Assembly: GCF_030757795.1 (NCBI RefSeq)
Contig: NZ_JAUQWH010000032.1
Location: 1 to 64,000, forward strand
Source of the DNA: Actinoplanes oryzae
GTDB taxonomy: Bacteria > Actinomycetota > Actinomycetes > Mycobacteriales > Micromonosporaceae
DNA length: 64,000 bases
Reading direction: 5' to 3'
The notes under the pieces are model-generated. The model was not told where the DNA came from, did not search any database, and saw nothing but the letters and a program-made list of their open reading frames with translations. The translations under genes and the position numbers were made by a program. Shown one piece after another: positions 18,395 to 30,917 of this stretch (position 1 is its first letter; the number at the start of each line of letters is the position of its first letter).

Positions 18395-18442
18395 CCACCC
18401 GGGTGCTGGGTCACCCCGGTGCTGGGTCACCGGGTGGTAGGT
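18395..18442. repeat. Short tandem repeat, 15-17 bp, 3 units
   Basis: Units at 18395-18411, 18412-18427 and 18428-18442 share CACCCCGGTGCTGGGT with small changes. The last unit touches the stop codon of the LLM oxidoreductase. Confidence 0.7.
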
Positions 18443-19602
18443 CAGAGGGCGGCGGGCGCCTCGTCGCGGACCTGGCCGGTCACGTCGTCGGCGGCGGCGT
18501 AGACGGTGGCGTCCTTCTCGCCGCCGGCCTTGGCGACCAGGCTGGCGTGGGTCGGGGCGTCCGGGACGTGGGCCGGCTTGAGGGCGGCGAACTCCTTGCG
18601 GAGCACCGGGACGACCTCCTCGCCCAGGATGTCCAGCTGCTCGAGGACCGTCTTCAGCGGCAGGCCGGCGTGGTCGATGAGGAACATCTGGCGCTGGTAG
18701 TCGCCGACGTAGTCGCGGAAGCCGAGCGTACGGTCGATGATCTGCTGGGGGCTGCCGACCGTGAGCGGCGTCTCCCGGCTGAAGTCCTCGAGCGAGGGGC
18801 CGTGGCCGTAGACGGGGGCGTTGTCGAAGTACGGCCGGAACTCCTTGACGGCGTCCTGGCTGTTCTTGCGGATGAACACCTGACCGCCGAGGCCGACGAT
18901 GGCCTGGTCGGGGTCGCCGTGGCCGTAGTGGGCGAACCGCGTGCGGTACAGCTCCACCATGCGCTGGGTGTGCTCCTTCGGCCAGAAGATGTGGTTGTGG
19001 AAGAAGCCGTCACCGTAGAACGCGGCCTGCTCGGCGATCTCGGGGCTGCGGATCGAGCCGTGCCACACGAACGGCGGCACGCCGTCGAGCGGGCGCGGGG
19101 TCGAGGTGAAGCCCTGCAGCGGAGTGCGGAAGCGGCCCTTCCAGTCGACGACGTCCTCGCGCCAGAGCTTGTGCAGCAGGGCGTAGTTCTCGATGGCGAG
19201 CGGGATGCCGGCGCGGATGTCCTTGCCGAACCACGGGTAGACCGGGCCGGTGTTGCCGCGGCCCATCATCAGGTCGACGCGACCCTTGGAGAGGTGCTGC
19301 AGCATCGCGTAGTCCTCGGCGATCTTCACCGGGTCGTTCGTGGTGATGAGCGTCGTGGACGTGCTGAGCAGCAGCTTCTCGGTCTGCGCCGCGATGTAGG
19401 CGAGCGTCGTGGTGGGCGAGGAGGAGAAGAACGGCGGGTTGTGGTGCTCGCCGAGCGCGAAGACGTCGAGGCCGACCTCCTCGACCTTCTTGGCGATCGT
19501 GACGACCGCGTCGATGCGCGAAGCCTCGGACGGCGTCTTGCCCGTCGTGGGATCGGTGGTGATGTCGCTGACCGTGAAGACACCGAACTGCATGATCTCC
19601 AC
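18442..19602 (-). CDS. LLM-class flavin-dependent oxidoreductase (luciferase-like)
   Basis: 386 residues. A luciferase-like TIM barrel: MQFGVFTVSDI, FALGEHHNPPFFSSSP, SKGRVDLMMGRGNTGP and VWHGSIRSPEIAEQAA are family blocks that bind reduced FMN or F420. It has a C-terminal extension of about 60 residues rich in Ala/Asp. GTG 19602 has AAGGA 4 nt upstream; ATG 19593 is an alternative. Two MarR-type palindromes lie immediately upstream. Confidence 0.9.
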   Translation of the reverse strand: MEIMQFGVFTVSDITTDPTTGKTPSEASRIDAVVTIAKKVEEVGLDVFALGEHHNPPFFSSSPTTTLAYIAAQTEKLLLSTSTTLITTNDPVKIAEDYAMLQHLSKGRVDLMMGRGNTGPVYPWFGKDIRAGIPLAIENYALLHKLWREDVVDWKGRFRTPLQGFTSTPRPLDGVPPFVWHGSIRSPEIAEQAAFYGDGFFHNHIFWPKEHTQRMVELYRTRFAHYGHGDPDQAIVGLGGQVFIRKNSQDAVKEFRPYFDNAPVYGHGPSLEDFSRETPLTVGSPQQIIDRTLGFRDYVGDYQRQMFLIDHAGLPLKTVLEQLDILGEEVVPVLRKEFAALKPAHVPDAPTHASLVAKAGGEKDATVYAAADDVTGQVRDEAPAAL

Positions 19603-19615
19603 CCCGTCCTTCTAG

Positions 19616-19659
19616 ATGATGTGTCATGTACGTGCCTCACAACCTACATGACGCGTCAT
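19616..19659. promoter_or_regulatory. Paired palindromic operators upstream of the LLM oxidoreductase
   Basis: ATGACGCGTCAT (19648-19659) is a perfect 12-bp palindrome. ATGATGTGTCAT (19616-19627) is the same with mismatched centre, and both continue into a shared GTCATGTA / TACATGAC arm. Centres are 32 bp apart, about three helical turns, so two dimers would lie on one DNA face. The nearer site is 14 bp from the GTG start. The MarR protein at 17537-17998 is the likely binder. Confidence 0.65.
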
Positions 19660-19812
19660 GCATTCCGGAAGTGACGGGGACCACAGCACCGCCGGTCGAG
19701 ATCATGGCGTATCGCGCATTCGTGCCACCCGAGGCCCGTCTGCGAGACGGCGCGGCGGGGAGCGGGCACCGTCGAGGAGGACAAGCACACGTACGAGATG
19801 GGGAGTCGACTG

Positions 19813-20535
19813 ATGCGTACCCGTACCCCGCGCCTTGCGCTGTTCGCCACGGCTGCCCTGGGCGCGGCGCTCAGCCAGCAGGCGTGCTCGTCGTCGGCGG
19901 AACCGGTGACGAACGCCGCCGCGACGCCCTCCGCCTCGGCCGCCGCCGGTGGGGATGCCGAGGCGAGCGAAGACACCGCGGGCGACGAGGCGGGCGGAGA
20001 CACGGCCGGAGACGCGGAGGACGCGGCCGACGACACGACCGGCGCTCCTGCCGCGCCGGCGGGCGACGCCGTCGCGGGGAAGAAGGTGCCCGCCTGTACG
20101 AACGACGACGTGAGCGTCGACATCACCGCGCAGGACCAGCGCACGTCCGGCGCGACCCGGATGGCGCTCGTCACGGTCACCAATACGTCGTCGTCGACGT
20201 GCCGGGTCGAGGGGCGCGCCGCGATCTCCTTGACCAATGCGGCGGCCGAAGTGGTGGACGTACCGGTGAAGAATGTGAACCAGCCCGGCAAGGCCGCGCC
20301 GATCCTCCTGCGCAAGGGCACGACCGCCTGGCAGGGGATCAAGTGGACCGTCTGCGACAAGGGCGACACGACGTGCGGCGCGGGCAACTCGCTGCGCTTC
20401 AACCTGCAGGCGTCCACGGACGGTCCGTACGCGAAGCTGGTCGGGTTCCCGGCGCCGGAGCGCAGTGACATCACGATGGCGTCGCTGCAGATCGGTACGT
20501 TGCAGCCGAGCAACCAGGGCGTCGTCGCCTGGTGA
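19813..20535 (+). CDS. Exported DUF4232-domain protein
   Basis: 240 residues from ATG 19813 (GGGAG 7 nt upstream; ATG 19798 also in frame). A hydrophobic export signal ends near Cys26 (GAALSQQACSSS); the residues before this Cys do not fit a normal lipobox well, so lipidation is doubtful. A disordered Ala/Asp/Glu/Gly linker runs to about residue 95, then a DUF4232 domain with cysteine pairs (PACTNDD, SSTCRVEG, WTVCDKGDTTCGAG). Function of this domain in the envelope is unknown. Confidence 0.8.
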   Translation: MRTRTPRLALFATAALGAALSQQACSSSAEPVTNAAATPSASAAAGGDAEASEDTAGDEAGGDTAGDAEDAADDTTGAPAAPAGDAVAGKKVPACTNDDVSVDITAQDQRTSGATRMALVTVTNTSSSTCRVEGRAAISLTNAAAEVVDVPVKNVNQPGKAAPILLRKGTTAWQGIKWTVCDKGDTTCGAGNSLRFNLQASTDGPYAKLVGFPAPERSDITMASLQIGTLQPSNQGVVAW

Positions 20536-20563
20536 TGCGCGGTTCACTGCAGTTGTGACGTGT

Positions 20564-20593
20564 GCGGCCCGCCGGACTCGACCGGCGGGCCGC
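20564..20593 (+). terminator. Strong hairpin terminator
   Basis: A perfect 12-bp stem GCGGCCCGCCGG / CCGGCGGGCCGC with loop ACTCGA, 28 bp after the DUF4232 stop and before the convergent gene ending at 20638. Confidence 0.8.
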
Positions 20594-20637
20594 CGTCCGT
20601 CACCGCGCGGGTGTGCGCCCTGTCACGGACTTGTGTG

Positions 20638-21306
20638 TCATCGAGTGGCGGCTTCGAGTGCCGCACGGACCTTGTCGACGCCGGCCGGCGTGCCCTTCGG
20701 GTCGTCGAACGAGCCGTAGGGCGGACCGTAGGCCGGCTGGCCCGGCTCCTGGCGCCAGCTGTCGGCGAGGGAACCCGCGTCCACGGTGTCGTAGCCGATC
20801 GCGTCGAGGAACGCCGCCGCGGTCTTCTTCGCCTCGTCGTCGTCGGCGGCCACGGGGAGGGCGCTGCGGTCGGGCGCTCCGGCGGGGCGGGCGAGCGAGG
20901 CGAGGTGGGCGTAGAAGATGTTGTTGAACACCTTGACGAGCCGCGCCGTACGGAGGGTGCGCTGCTCGAACTCGGTGTGGGTGACCGTGCCGTCGGAGAG
21001 CTCGGGGACGGCGCCGTCGCGGGCCGGGTAGAAGTTGTTCGTGTCGAGGACCACCTTGCCGGCGAGCTGCTCGGTCGGCAGACTCCGGAACGCCTTGTAG
21101 GGCACGCTGAGCACCACGAGTTCGCCGGCTTCGGCCGCGTCGGCAGCCGTGGCCGCCCGGGCGTGCGGGCCGAGTTCGGCCACGAGATCCGCGAGCGTCT
21201 CCGGGCCGCGCGAGTTGCTCACCACCACGTCGTAGCCGGCGGCGACCGCGAGCCGGGCAACCGTGCTGCCGATGTGACCGCTTCCGATGAAACCAACAGT
21301 CGTCAT
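20638..21306 (-). CDS. NADPH-dependent F420 reductase-like oxidoreductase
   Basis: 222 residues. N-terminal Rossmann motif GFIGSGHIGS, followed by SNSRGPETL, VVLSVPYKAF and DTNNFYPARDG, which mark the NADP-oxidoreductase coenzyme-F420-dependent family. It may reduce F420 with NADPH, but many members of this clade act on other substrates or are uncharacterised. Several LLM oxidoreductases nearby make an F420 link plausible. Confidence 0.8.
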   Translation of the reverse strand: MTTVGFIGSGHIGSTVARLAVAAGYDVVVSNSRGPETLADLVAELGPHARAATAADAAEAGELVVLSVPYKAFRSLPTEQLAGKVVLDTNNFYPARDGAVPELSDGTVTHTEFEQRTLRTARLVKVFNNIFYAHLASLARPAGAPDRSALPVAADDDEAKKTAAAFLDAIGYDTVDAGSLADSWRQEPGQPAYGPPYGSFDDPKGTPAGVDKVRAALEAATR

Positions 21307-21784
21307 GTCGTCGCCAACAGTGCGTCCGGCGCCGTCATTTCGGGTCGGCGGCGACCGTCACAAGTGTGAACGCGCGAGGCGGGCGCGCGGATCGGCCGGT
21401 GGTGGCGTGGGGCTCGCTGTTGGGTGGTGCGGGCGCATGGCTTGATGGTCGTTTGCCAGCGGTCGCGCGGAGCAGACGGCTGCGCGTAGTCGGAGGGCCG
21501 GAGTTGGGAGGCGCGCGCAGTCAGGGGGCGGAGTTGGCGGGAGCGCAGAGTGGGGAGGCGTGCGGACGCAAGTGGGCGCGGAGTTGGCGGGCGCGCGGAG
21601 TTAGAGGGCACGGAGTTAGGGAGCACGCGGAGTTAGGGGCGCGCAGTTGGAGGGGCGGGCGGACTTGGAGGGGCGTGCGTGCCGATGGGCTGGGGCTGGT
21701 GGCCGCGTGGGGCTCGTGGACAGGCGGTGGCGGGAGCGTCGGTCCTGTGGCGTTCGGTGGTGGTGAGGTGGGTGGCGTAGGCGG
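21307..21784. repeat. Gene-free spacer with degenerate about 17-20 bp tandem repeat
   Basis: Between about 21497 and 21680 the word CGGAGTT(G/A)G recurs every 16-20 bp, each time followed by G-rich bases and GCGCGC or GCACGC. At least eight copies are visible. The flanks (21307-21496, 21681-21784) hold no recognised gene or RNA. Confidence 0.75.
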
Positions 21785-22432
21785 TCAGAGGGCGGCGGCG
21801 GCCCAGAGGAGGCCGCGTTCGGTGATGGTGCGGGTCGGGGGGATGGTGAGGTCGGCCGGGCTGTGGCCGAGCGTGGAGACGAAGACGCGGCCGCGGCCGA
21901 AGCGGCGCACCCACACGACCGGCATCACCGCGCCGGCCGTTTCCGGGGCTTCGTGGTCGCCGGTGAAGGTGGTTGTGGCGAGGACCTCCAGCGTGGGGTC
22001 GACATGGCAGAAGTACTGCTCGGTGTGCACGGAGAACTCGGTGATGTCGCGCACGATCGGGTGGTCGGCGCTGACGGTGACGTCGTAGTCGACGAAGCCG
22101 CCCGGGTGGCACACGAAACGCCCGCCGACCATGAACTGGTATTGGGGCGCTTCGTAGCCGAAGGCCAGGATGCCGCCGTGCCAGCCCGCGAGCCCGGCGC
22201 CCGCGCGGACCCGGTCGACGAGGTTGTGCTCCTGTCGCTCGGTGAGGCCCCCGTTGGTCCAGCAGTGCACGATCAGGTCGGCCTCGGCGAGCGCCGCCGC
22301 GTCGTCGTAGGCGTCGAGGGATTCCGCCGTGCGGACGGTGAAGCCGTGCTCGCGCAGGAACGGGAGGAACAGCTCGGTGCAGGCCTCGGGCTCGTGCCCG
22401 TCCCAGCCACCGCGAACCACAAGAGCCCTCAT
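21785..22432 (-). CDS. ThuA-like domain protein
   Basis: 215 residues from ATG 22432 (GTG 22438 also possible). Begins MRALVVRGGWDGHEPEA and has the family pattern ADLIVHCWTNGGLTERQ, GAGLAGWHGGI, PIVRDITEFSVHTEQYF and GRVFVSTLGHSP. This class I glutamine-amidotransferase-like fold is linked in other bacteria to sugar (trehalose, ketoglycoside) use, but the substrate here cannot be read. The protein ends right after the last strand. Confidence 0.82.
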   Translation of the reverse strand: MRALVVRGGWDGHEPEACTELFLPFLREHGFTVRTAESLDAYDDAAALAEADLIVHCWTNGGLTERQEHNLVDRVRAGAGLAGWHGGILAFGYEAPQYQFMVGGRFVCHPGGFVDYDVTVSADHPIVRDITEFSVHTEQYFCHVDPTLEVLATTTFTGDHEAPETAGAVMPVVWVRRFGRGRVFVSTLGHSPADLTIPPTRTITERGLLWAAAAL

Positions 22433-22466
22433 GGTCACGGAAGCCTAATCCAGGTGATCACCGCTC

Positions 22467-22655
22467 GCTGTGTGGTGTGTCGCGATGGGTGGGGCGGCTG
22501 GTCGGTGCTGGTGGGTGGCGAGGGCGGTGTCGATGGGCAGGGGGAACGGCGGCTGGACGGTGGTGGGAGGTGGCGAGGGCGGTGTCGATGGGCTGGGAGA
22601 AGGGCGGCTGGACGGTGGTGGGTGGCGGAGGCGGTGTCGATGGGCGGGGATGCGA
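22467..22655. repeat. Tandem repeat, about 50-55 bp period, 3.5 units
   Basis: GTGTCGATGGGC (or GTGTCGCGATGGGT) starts at 22477, 22527, 22582 and 22634. Between copies the words GGCGGCTGGACGGTGGTGGG and GGTGGCGAGGGCG are shared; the middle two units are nearly identical. The array fills most of the 362-bp gap between ThuA-like and methyltransferase genes; nothing else was seen there. Confidence 0.85.
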
Positions 22656-22794
22656 ACAACCCCTCGTCCCCGTCGAGCTGGTGGCTGGGTGGGCGCGTCA
22701 GGTGGGTAGGTGTGGAGCGGGCCGCGTCAGGGCTTGCGGGCGACACCGGCCCAGCCGTTGGCGACCTGCGGCGAGAGGGGGCGGGGCGGGGGCG

Positions 22795-23397
22795 TCAGGC
22801 GGGGAGCTGGGCCAGGGCGAAGATCTGGCGCTCGGGTGGGCCGGCGGCCGGGGTGAAGTCGACCGTTTCGATGGTGGTGATGTCGAAGCCGGCGGCGGTG
22901 AGGCGGGCGGCGAGGGCGTCTTGCGGGTAGCCCGAGACCTTGACCGGGACGCCGAGGAACTCGACCGGGAGGCTGTCGGCGTCGAGCTCGACCATGCCGA
23001 GGGCGAGGTGGCCGCCCGGGGTGAGCCAGGAGGCGGCGCGCTCGAGGGTGGCCTCGATCTCGGCGCGGCTGAGCATGAGGAGGGAGAAGAAGGCCGTGAT
23101 CGCGCCGAAGGGGCCGAGGTCGGCCGGGAGGTCGCGCAGGTCGGCGTGGCGGAACTCCGCCTCCGGGACCTGCTCGCGCGCGAGGCGCAGCATGCCCTCG
23201 GAGACGTCGACGCCGAGGACCTTGTGGCCGGCGGCGGTGAGGATCTGCGCCGTGGGCACGCCGGTGCCGCAGCCCAGGTCGAGGATCGTGGACGCGGCGG
23301 GGACGAGGGCGGCGACGCGCTCGGTGAGGGCCGCCTGGAACGGATTGTGGCTGTGCTCGCCCTGGTAGAGCTCGGCGAGTTGATCGAAGACCTCCAT
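22795..23397 (-). CDS. SAM-dependent methyltransferase (class I)
   Basis: 200 residues. Motif I is ILDLGCGTGVPTAQIL, motif II LGVDVSEGMLRLAREQ, followed by FRHADLRDLPADLGPFGAI and a C-terminal strand pair, matching the methyltransf_25/11 family. Substrate cannot be predicted. The 5' region contains a 24-26 bp direct duplication and the terminator of the opposite neighbour. Confidence 0.88.
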   Translation of the reverse strand: MEVFDQLAELYQGEHSHNPFQAALTERVAALVPAASTILDLGCGTGVPTAQILTAAGHKVLGVDVSEGMLRLAREQVPEAEFRHADLRDLPADLGPFGAITAFFSLLMLSRAEIEATLERAASWLTPGGHLALGMVELDADSLPVEFLGVPVKVSGYPQDALAARLTAAGFDITTIETVDFTPAAGPPERQIFALAQLPA

Positions 23398-23436
23398 GGC
23401 GCAAGAACCTATCCGCTCCGCCCGGCGCTGACTACC

Positions 23437-23486
23437 TACCCTGGAGGGTGGATGAGCACCTACTTTGGAGGATGGACGACGGCACC
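23437..23486. repeat. Direct duplication upstream of the methyltransferase
   Basis: 23437-23460 (TACCCTGGAGGGTGGATGAG then CACC) and 23461-23486 (TACTTTGGAGGATGGACGAC then GGCACC) are adjacent diverged copies. The first contains ACCCT / AGGGT arms around GG. The placement 40-90 bp upstream of the start suggests regulator sites. Confidence 0.5.
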
Positions 23487-23513
23487 CCGGGCTGTCAGGC
23501 TGACAACCCGGGG
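23485..23513 (-). terminator. Hairpin terminator of the surface-protein gene
   Basis: Stem CCCCGGGCTGTCA / TGACAACCCGGGG has 13 positions with one mismatch and a 3-nt loop, 18 bp beyond the stop codon of the minus-strand LAXTG protein. Confidence 0.75.
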
Positions 23514-23530
23514 CGCGGTGGAGGTGCTTG

Positions 23531-25315
23531 TCAGTCCTCGGCTCCGGCGCGGCGGCGCCGGGTGATGCCGAGGGCGAGTGCGCCGCCCAGGATCAGGACG
23601 GCGCCGCCCAGGCTGATCGCCATCACGTTGGCGCCGGTGAGGGCGAGCTTGTTGTCCGAGGCGGGCAGGTCCTGGGCCACCTCGGCGTCCGTGGCTGCCT
23701 GGGCGTCCTGGCCCGCGTCGGGGGCGCCGGTGTCCTCGTCGTCCGTGGCCGCCACGGCCTGCGTCGACTTGCTGGCCTTCGGCGTGGCCTTGCCGGTCGA
23801 GGTCCCGGACTCGGTGTCCTCCGACGAGTCCCCGCTGGAGTCCGAGCCGGAGGAGTCGGAGCCGGAAGAGTCAGAGGAGTCAGAGTCGGAGGAAGAACCG
23901 GAGGTGTCGGAGGAGGAACCGGAGTCGGAGGAGGAGTCGGAACCCGAGCCCTTGGCGTCGTCGTTGCTGTTGCCCGAGGCGTCCTTGCCGTCCGAGCTGC
24001 TGTCGCCCTGCGTCGGCTTCGTCGTCTTGCCGGGCTTCGGGGACGCGGGGATGGTCACGGTCGGGCTCTTCGGGGGAGTGGTGCCCGTCTCGGTGTTCGG
24101 CGTCGTGGCACCGGGCTCCGGCTGGTCACCGTCGTCGCCCTGGTCACCGCCGTTGCCGCCGTTGCCCTGACCGTCGCCGTTGTCACCGCCGTCGCCGTTG
24201 TCACCGCCGGTGCCCTGGTCGCCCCCGTTGTTGTCACCGTCGCCCTGGCCGTCGCCGTTGCCCTGACCGTTGTCGCCGTCGCCCTGGCCGTCGTCCTGGC
24301 CGTTGTCGCCGTCGCCCTGGTTGCCGCCATTGCCCTGGTCGCCGTTGCCACCATTGCCCTGGTCGCCGCCATTGCCGCCGTCGCCCTGGTCGCCGCCGTT
24401 GCCGCCGTTGTCGTCGTCGCCGTCGGCGGCGGTGACCCGGACGCGGACCGCGTCGATGCCCGGGGTCTGGTTGGCGCGCTGCATCATCGGCACCCGGTGC
24501 GAGCCGTCACCGGCCCACGACGCGCACTGTGCGAGCCCCTCCTGCGGCAGCCCCGGCACCTGGATCGTCACGGTGTCCGGCTGCGCGCCGCCCTTGTTGT
24601 CCTCGGTGGCGACGAAGAACGCCGGCACCGGCGACGGGTCGGGCGCCTCGTCGGTGCTCTGCAGCATCCGGCACGCCGTGTGGAAGTGGCCGCGGACCAG
24701 GCCCTCGGCGGTCAGCACCGAGCTTTCCACGTAGTAGCCGCCCTGGCCGGCCGCGAGGAACCGGTCGCGAACGAGGTTGCGGGTGCTCACCTTGAGGGTG
24801 AACGGCTCGCCCGCCTTGACCTGCTCGGGGAACTCGGTGATGAGCAGCGTCGGGTTCTTGGCGGCCTCGCCGACCTCACCGAACTCGGTGGAGACGCACC
24901 GGTTGCCGATCTGGAACCCGTCGTGCGGGTCGAGGTCGCTGTCGTCGCACGTGTTGGTGAGAATCTCCAGGCCGTTGACGGTCTTCTTGACCGTGTCGCC
25001 GTCCTTGCACTCGGCGACCGGCTTCGCCTCGGGCGCCTTCTCGCCCTTGGCGAGCTGGCCGTCGCCCTTGTGCTGGACGTCGCCGTCCTTGTCGGTGTAG
25101 GTGCCGACCTTCGGATCGGTCGCCGCCCCGCTGCTCTTGGGCGCGGACGTGTCGGCGGCGGTGGTGGCGCAGGCCGCGACGTCGGTCTCGTCGGCGTTGG
25201 AGATCTGGGTGATGCCGACGACGCTGCCGGCGGCGAGGAGCACCGCTGCCGCGGCGATGAGACGACGGTCAAGACCGCGACGGGTAGCGGCCCGGCGGTA
25301 GGACGACCTTCGCAT
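23531..25315 (-). CDS. Cell-wall-anchored surface protein with Gly-Asn-Asp and Ser-Asp repeats (LAXTG sorting signal)
   Basis: 594 residues from ATG 25315 (AGAAGAGG upstream; GTG 25357 is possible). It has an Arg-rich signal peptide (to about 40). A globular region to about 295 contains NRCVSTEFGEVGEAA, RGHFHTACRMLQ and WAGDGSHRVPMMQRA, with several cysteines; this domain recurs in Micromonosporaceae but has no known role to me. About 298-398 is a Gly/Asn/Asp/Gln repeat and about 444-500 a Ser/Asp repeat resembling staphylococcal Sdr stalks. The end is LALTG (557-561), a hydrophobic helix and RRRR, the class E sortase pattern. No sortase gene is in the window. Confidence 0.85.
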   Translation of the reverse strand: MRRSSYRRAATRRGLDRRLIAAAAVLLAAGSVVGITQISNADETDVAACATTAADTSAPKSSGAATDPKVGTYTDKDGDVQHKGDGQLAKGEKAPEAKPVAECKDGDTVKKTVNGLEILTNTCDDSDLDPHDGFQIGNRCVSTEFGEVGEAAKNPTLLITEFPEQVKAGEPFTLKVSTRNLVRDRFLAAGQGGYYVESSVLTAEGLVRGHFHTACRMLQSTDEAPDPSPVPAFFVATEDNKGGAQPDTVTIQVPGLPQEGLAQCASWAGDGSHRVPMMQRANQTPGIDAVRVRVTAADGDDDNGGNGGDQGDGGNGGDQGNGGNGDQGNGGNQGDGDNGQDDGQGDGDNGQGNGDGQGDGDNNGGDQGTGGDNGDGGDNGDGQGNGGNGGDQGDDGDQPEPGATTPNTETGTTPPKSPTVTIPASPKPGKTTKPTQGDSSSDGKDASGNSNDDAKGSGSDSSSDSGSSSDTSGSSSDSDSSDSSGSDSSGSDSSGDSSEDTESGTSTGKATPKASKSTQAVAATDDEDTGAPDAGQDAQAATDAEVAQDLPASDNKLALTGANVMAISLGGAVLILGGALALGITRRRRAGAED

Positions 25316-25492
25316 GGGTGGTACCTCTTCTGTAGTCTCTCGCTCATCGTCAGTCACCGTTTTGCGGTGTGCCGACGCCGTTTCCGGTCCCCTTATGAGC
25401 TGGCTTTGTGACGGTAAGGGGCGCGGGCCGGAAGCACTAATGAGCGCCAGATTCTTGAGGCATTCTTAGGGACTATTTAAAGAAGAAATATG

Positions 25493-25512
25493 CCGCCGGT
25501 CCCGAACGGCGG
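25493..25512 (-). terminator. Rho-independent-like terminator after the MMPL gene
   Basis: CCGCCG / CGGCGG stem with 8-nt loop directly after the MMPL stop. On the minus strand it is followed by a T-rich run (CATATTTCTTCTTTA), rare in this GC-rich DNA. Confidence 0.7.
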
Positions 25513-25515
25513 GGG

Positions 25516-29907
<4,392 letters not shown>

Positions 29908-29939
29908 CGGGCGAGCAGCCGGCGCGCGACCGTGGAGGC

Positions 29940-30908
29940 ATGACGAACCCGTCCGATGCCCTCGCCGCGGCGGCCCGGACCGCCCTGCGCGCCCCCTCGG
30001 TCTTCAACACCCAGCCGTGGCGCTGGCGGATCGACGGCGACACCATGCTGCTGTGGGCCGACCGCGAGCGCGCCCTCACCGCCACCGACCCCGACGGCCG
30101 CCTCCTGCTGCTCAGCTGTGGCGCCGCCCTGCACCACGCCCGCGTGGCCCTGGCCGCCGCCGGATGGCTGGCCACGGTGGAGCGGCTTCCCGATCCGGGC
30201 GTGCCCGACCTGCTCGCCCGGATCACGTTCACCGGGGCGCGGCCGGCCGACCCCGGCGCCGTGCGGCTGCTCGAGGCCGTCGGGCGCCGGCGCTCCGACC
30301 GGCGGGCTTACGCGGACCGGCCCGTCACCGACGACCAGGTCACCGCGCTGCGGCGGGCGGCCGAGGCGGAGGGCGCCTATCTGCACCACGTGCGCGGCGA
30401 CCAGGTGCCCCTGCTCGCCGTCTCGACCGACCTGGCCGGGGAGGCGGAGCGGCTCGACGACGACTACCGCGGCGAGCTGGCCCGGTGGACCCACCGGCCC
30501 GGGGCCGCCGGCGACGGCATCCCGGCCGGCACCGCCGTCCGCCCGGCGCTGCGCCGCGTCCCCGTGCGCGACTTCGCCCCCGACGGCGACGCGGGGCTGG
30601 AGGCCGGGCACGGGCACGACGCGGGCTCGGCCTACCTGCTGCTCTTCGGCACCACCGACCGGGCGGGCGACTTCCTGCGCGGCGGCGAGGCGCTGTCGGC
30701 GGTGCTGCTCACCGCGACCGCCGACGGGCTCGCCACCGACCCGATCAGCGACAGCATCGAGGTCGAGTGGTCCCGGCACCTGCTCACCGGGCTGCTCGCC
30801 GACGTCGGCGAGCCCTATGTGGTGGTGCGCACGGGCTATGCCGAGGGCGACGCGCCGCTGCCGCCCGCGCCGCGCCGGCACCCGGAAAGTGTCATAGAGG
30901 TCCGTTAG
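29940..30908 (+). CDS. Acg-family nitroreductase-like FMN protein
   Basis: 322 residues. The N-terminal block LRAPSVFNTQPWRWR and the RRSDRRAY segment are characteristic of the Acg (Rv2032) family, a nitroreductase-fold protein that binds FMN but lacks normal reductase activity in mycobacteria. Acg genes are hallmark members of DosR regulons, and a DosR box lies directly upstream. Nine nucleotides separate its stop from the next gene. Confidence 0.88.
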   Translation: MTNPSDALAAAARTALRAPSVFNTQPWRWRIDGDTMLLWADRERALTATDPDGRLLLLSCGAALHHARVALAAAGWLATVERLPDPGVPDLLARITFTGARPADPGAVRLLEAVGRRRSDRRAYADRPVTDDQVTALRRAAEAEGAYLHHVRGDQVPLLAVSTDLAGEAERLDDDYRGELARWTHRPGAAGDGIPAGTAVRPALRRVPVRDFAPDGDAGLEAGHGHDAGSAYLLLFGTTDRAGDFLRGGEALSAVLLTATADGLATDPISDSIEVEWSRHLLTGLLADVGEPYVVVRTGYAEGDAPLPPAPRRHPESVIEVR

Positions 30909-30917
30909 ATTCCAGCG

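Noticed and set aside
22477-23565. Plus-strand frame through the repeat region
   Set aside because: Gly/Arg/Trp-rich translation of the repeats plus antisense of the methyltransferase; no start context.
25467-25486. GGGACTATTT as a DosR box before the LAXTG gene
   Set aside because: Only one half-site; the GTCCC arm is missing.
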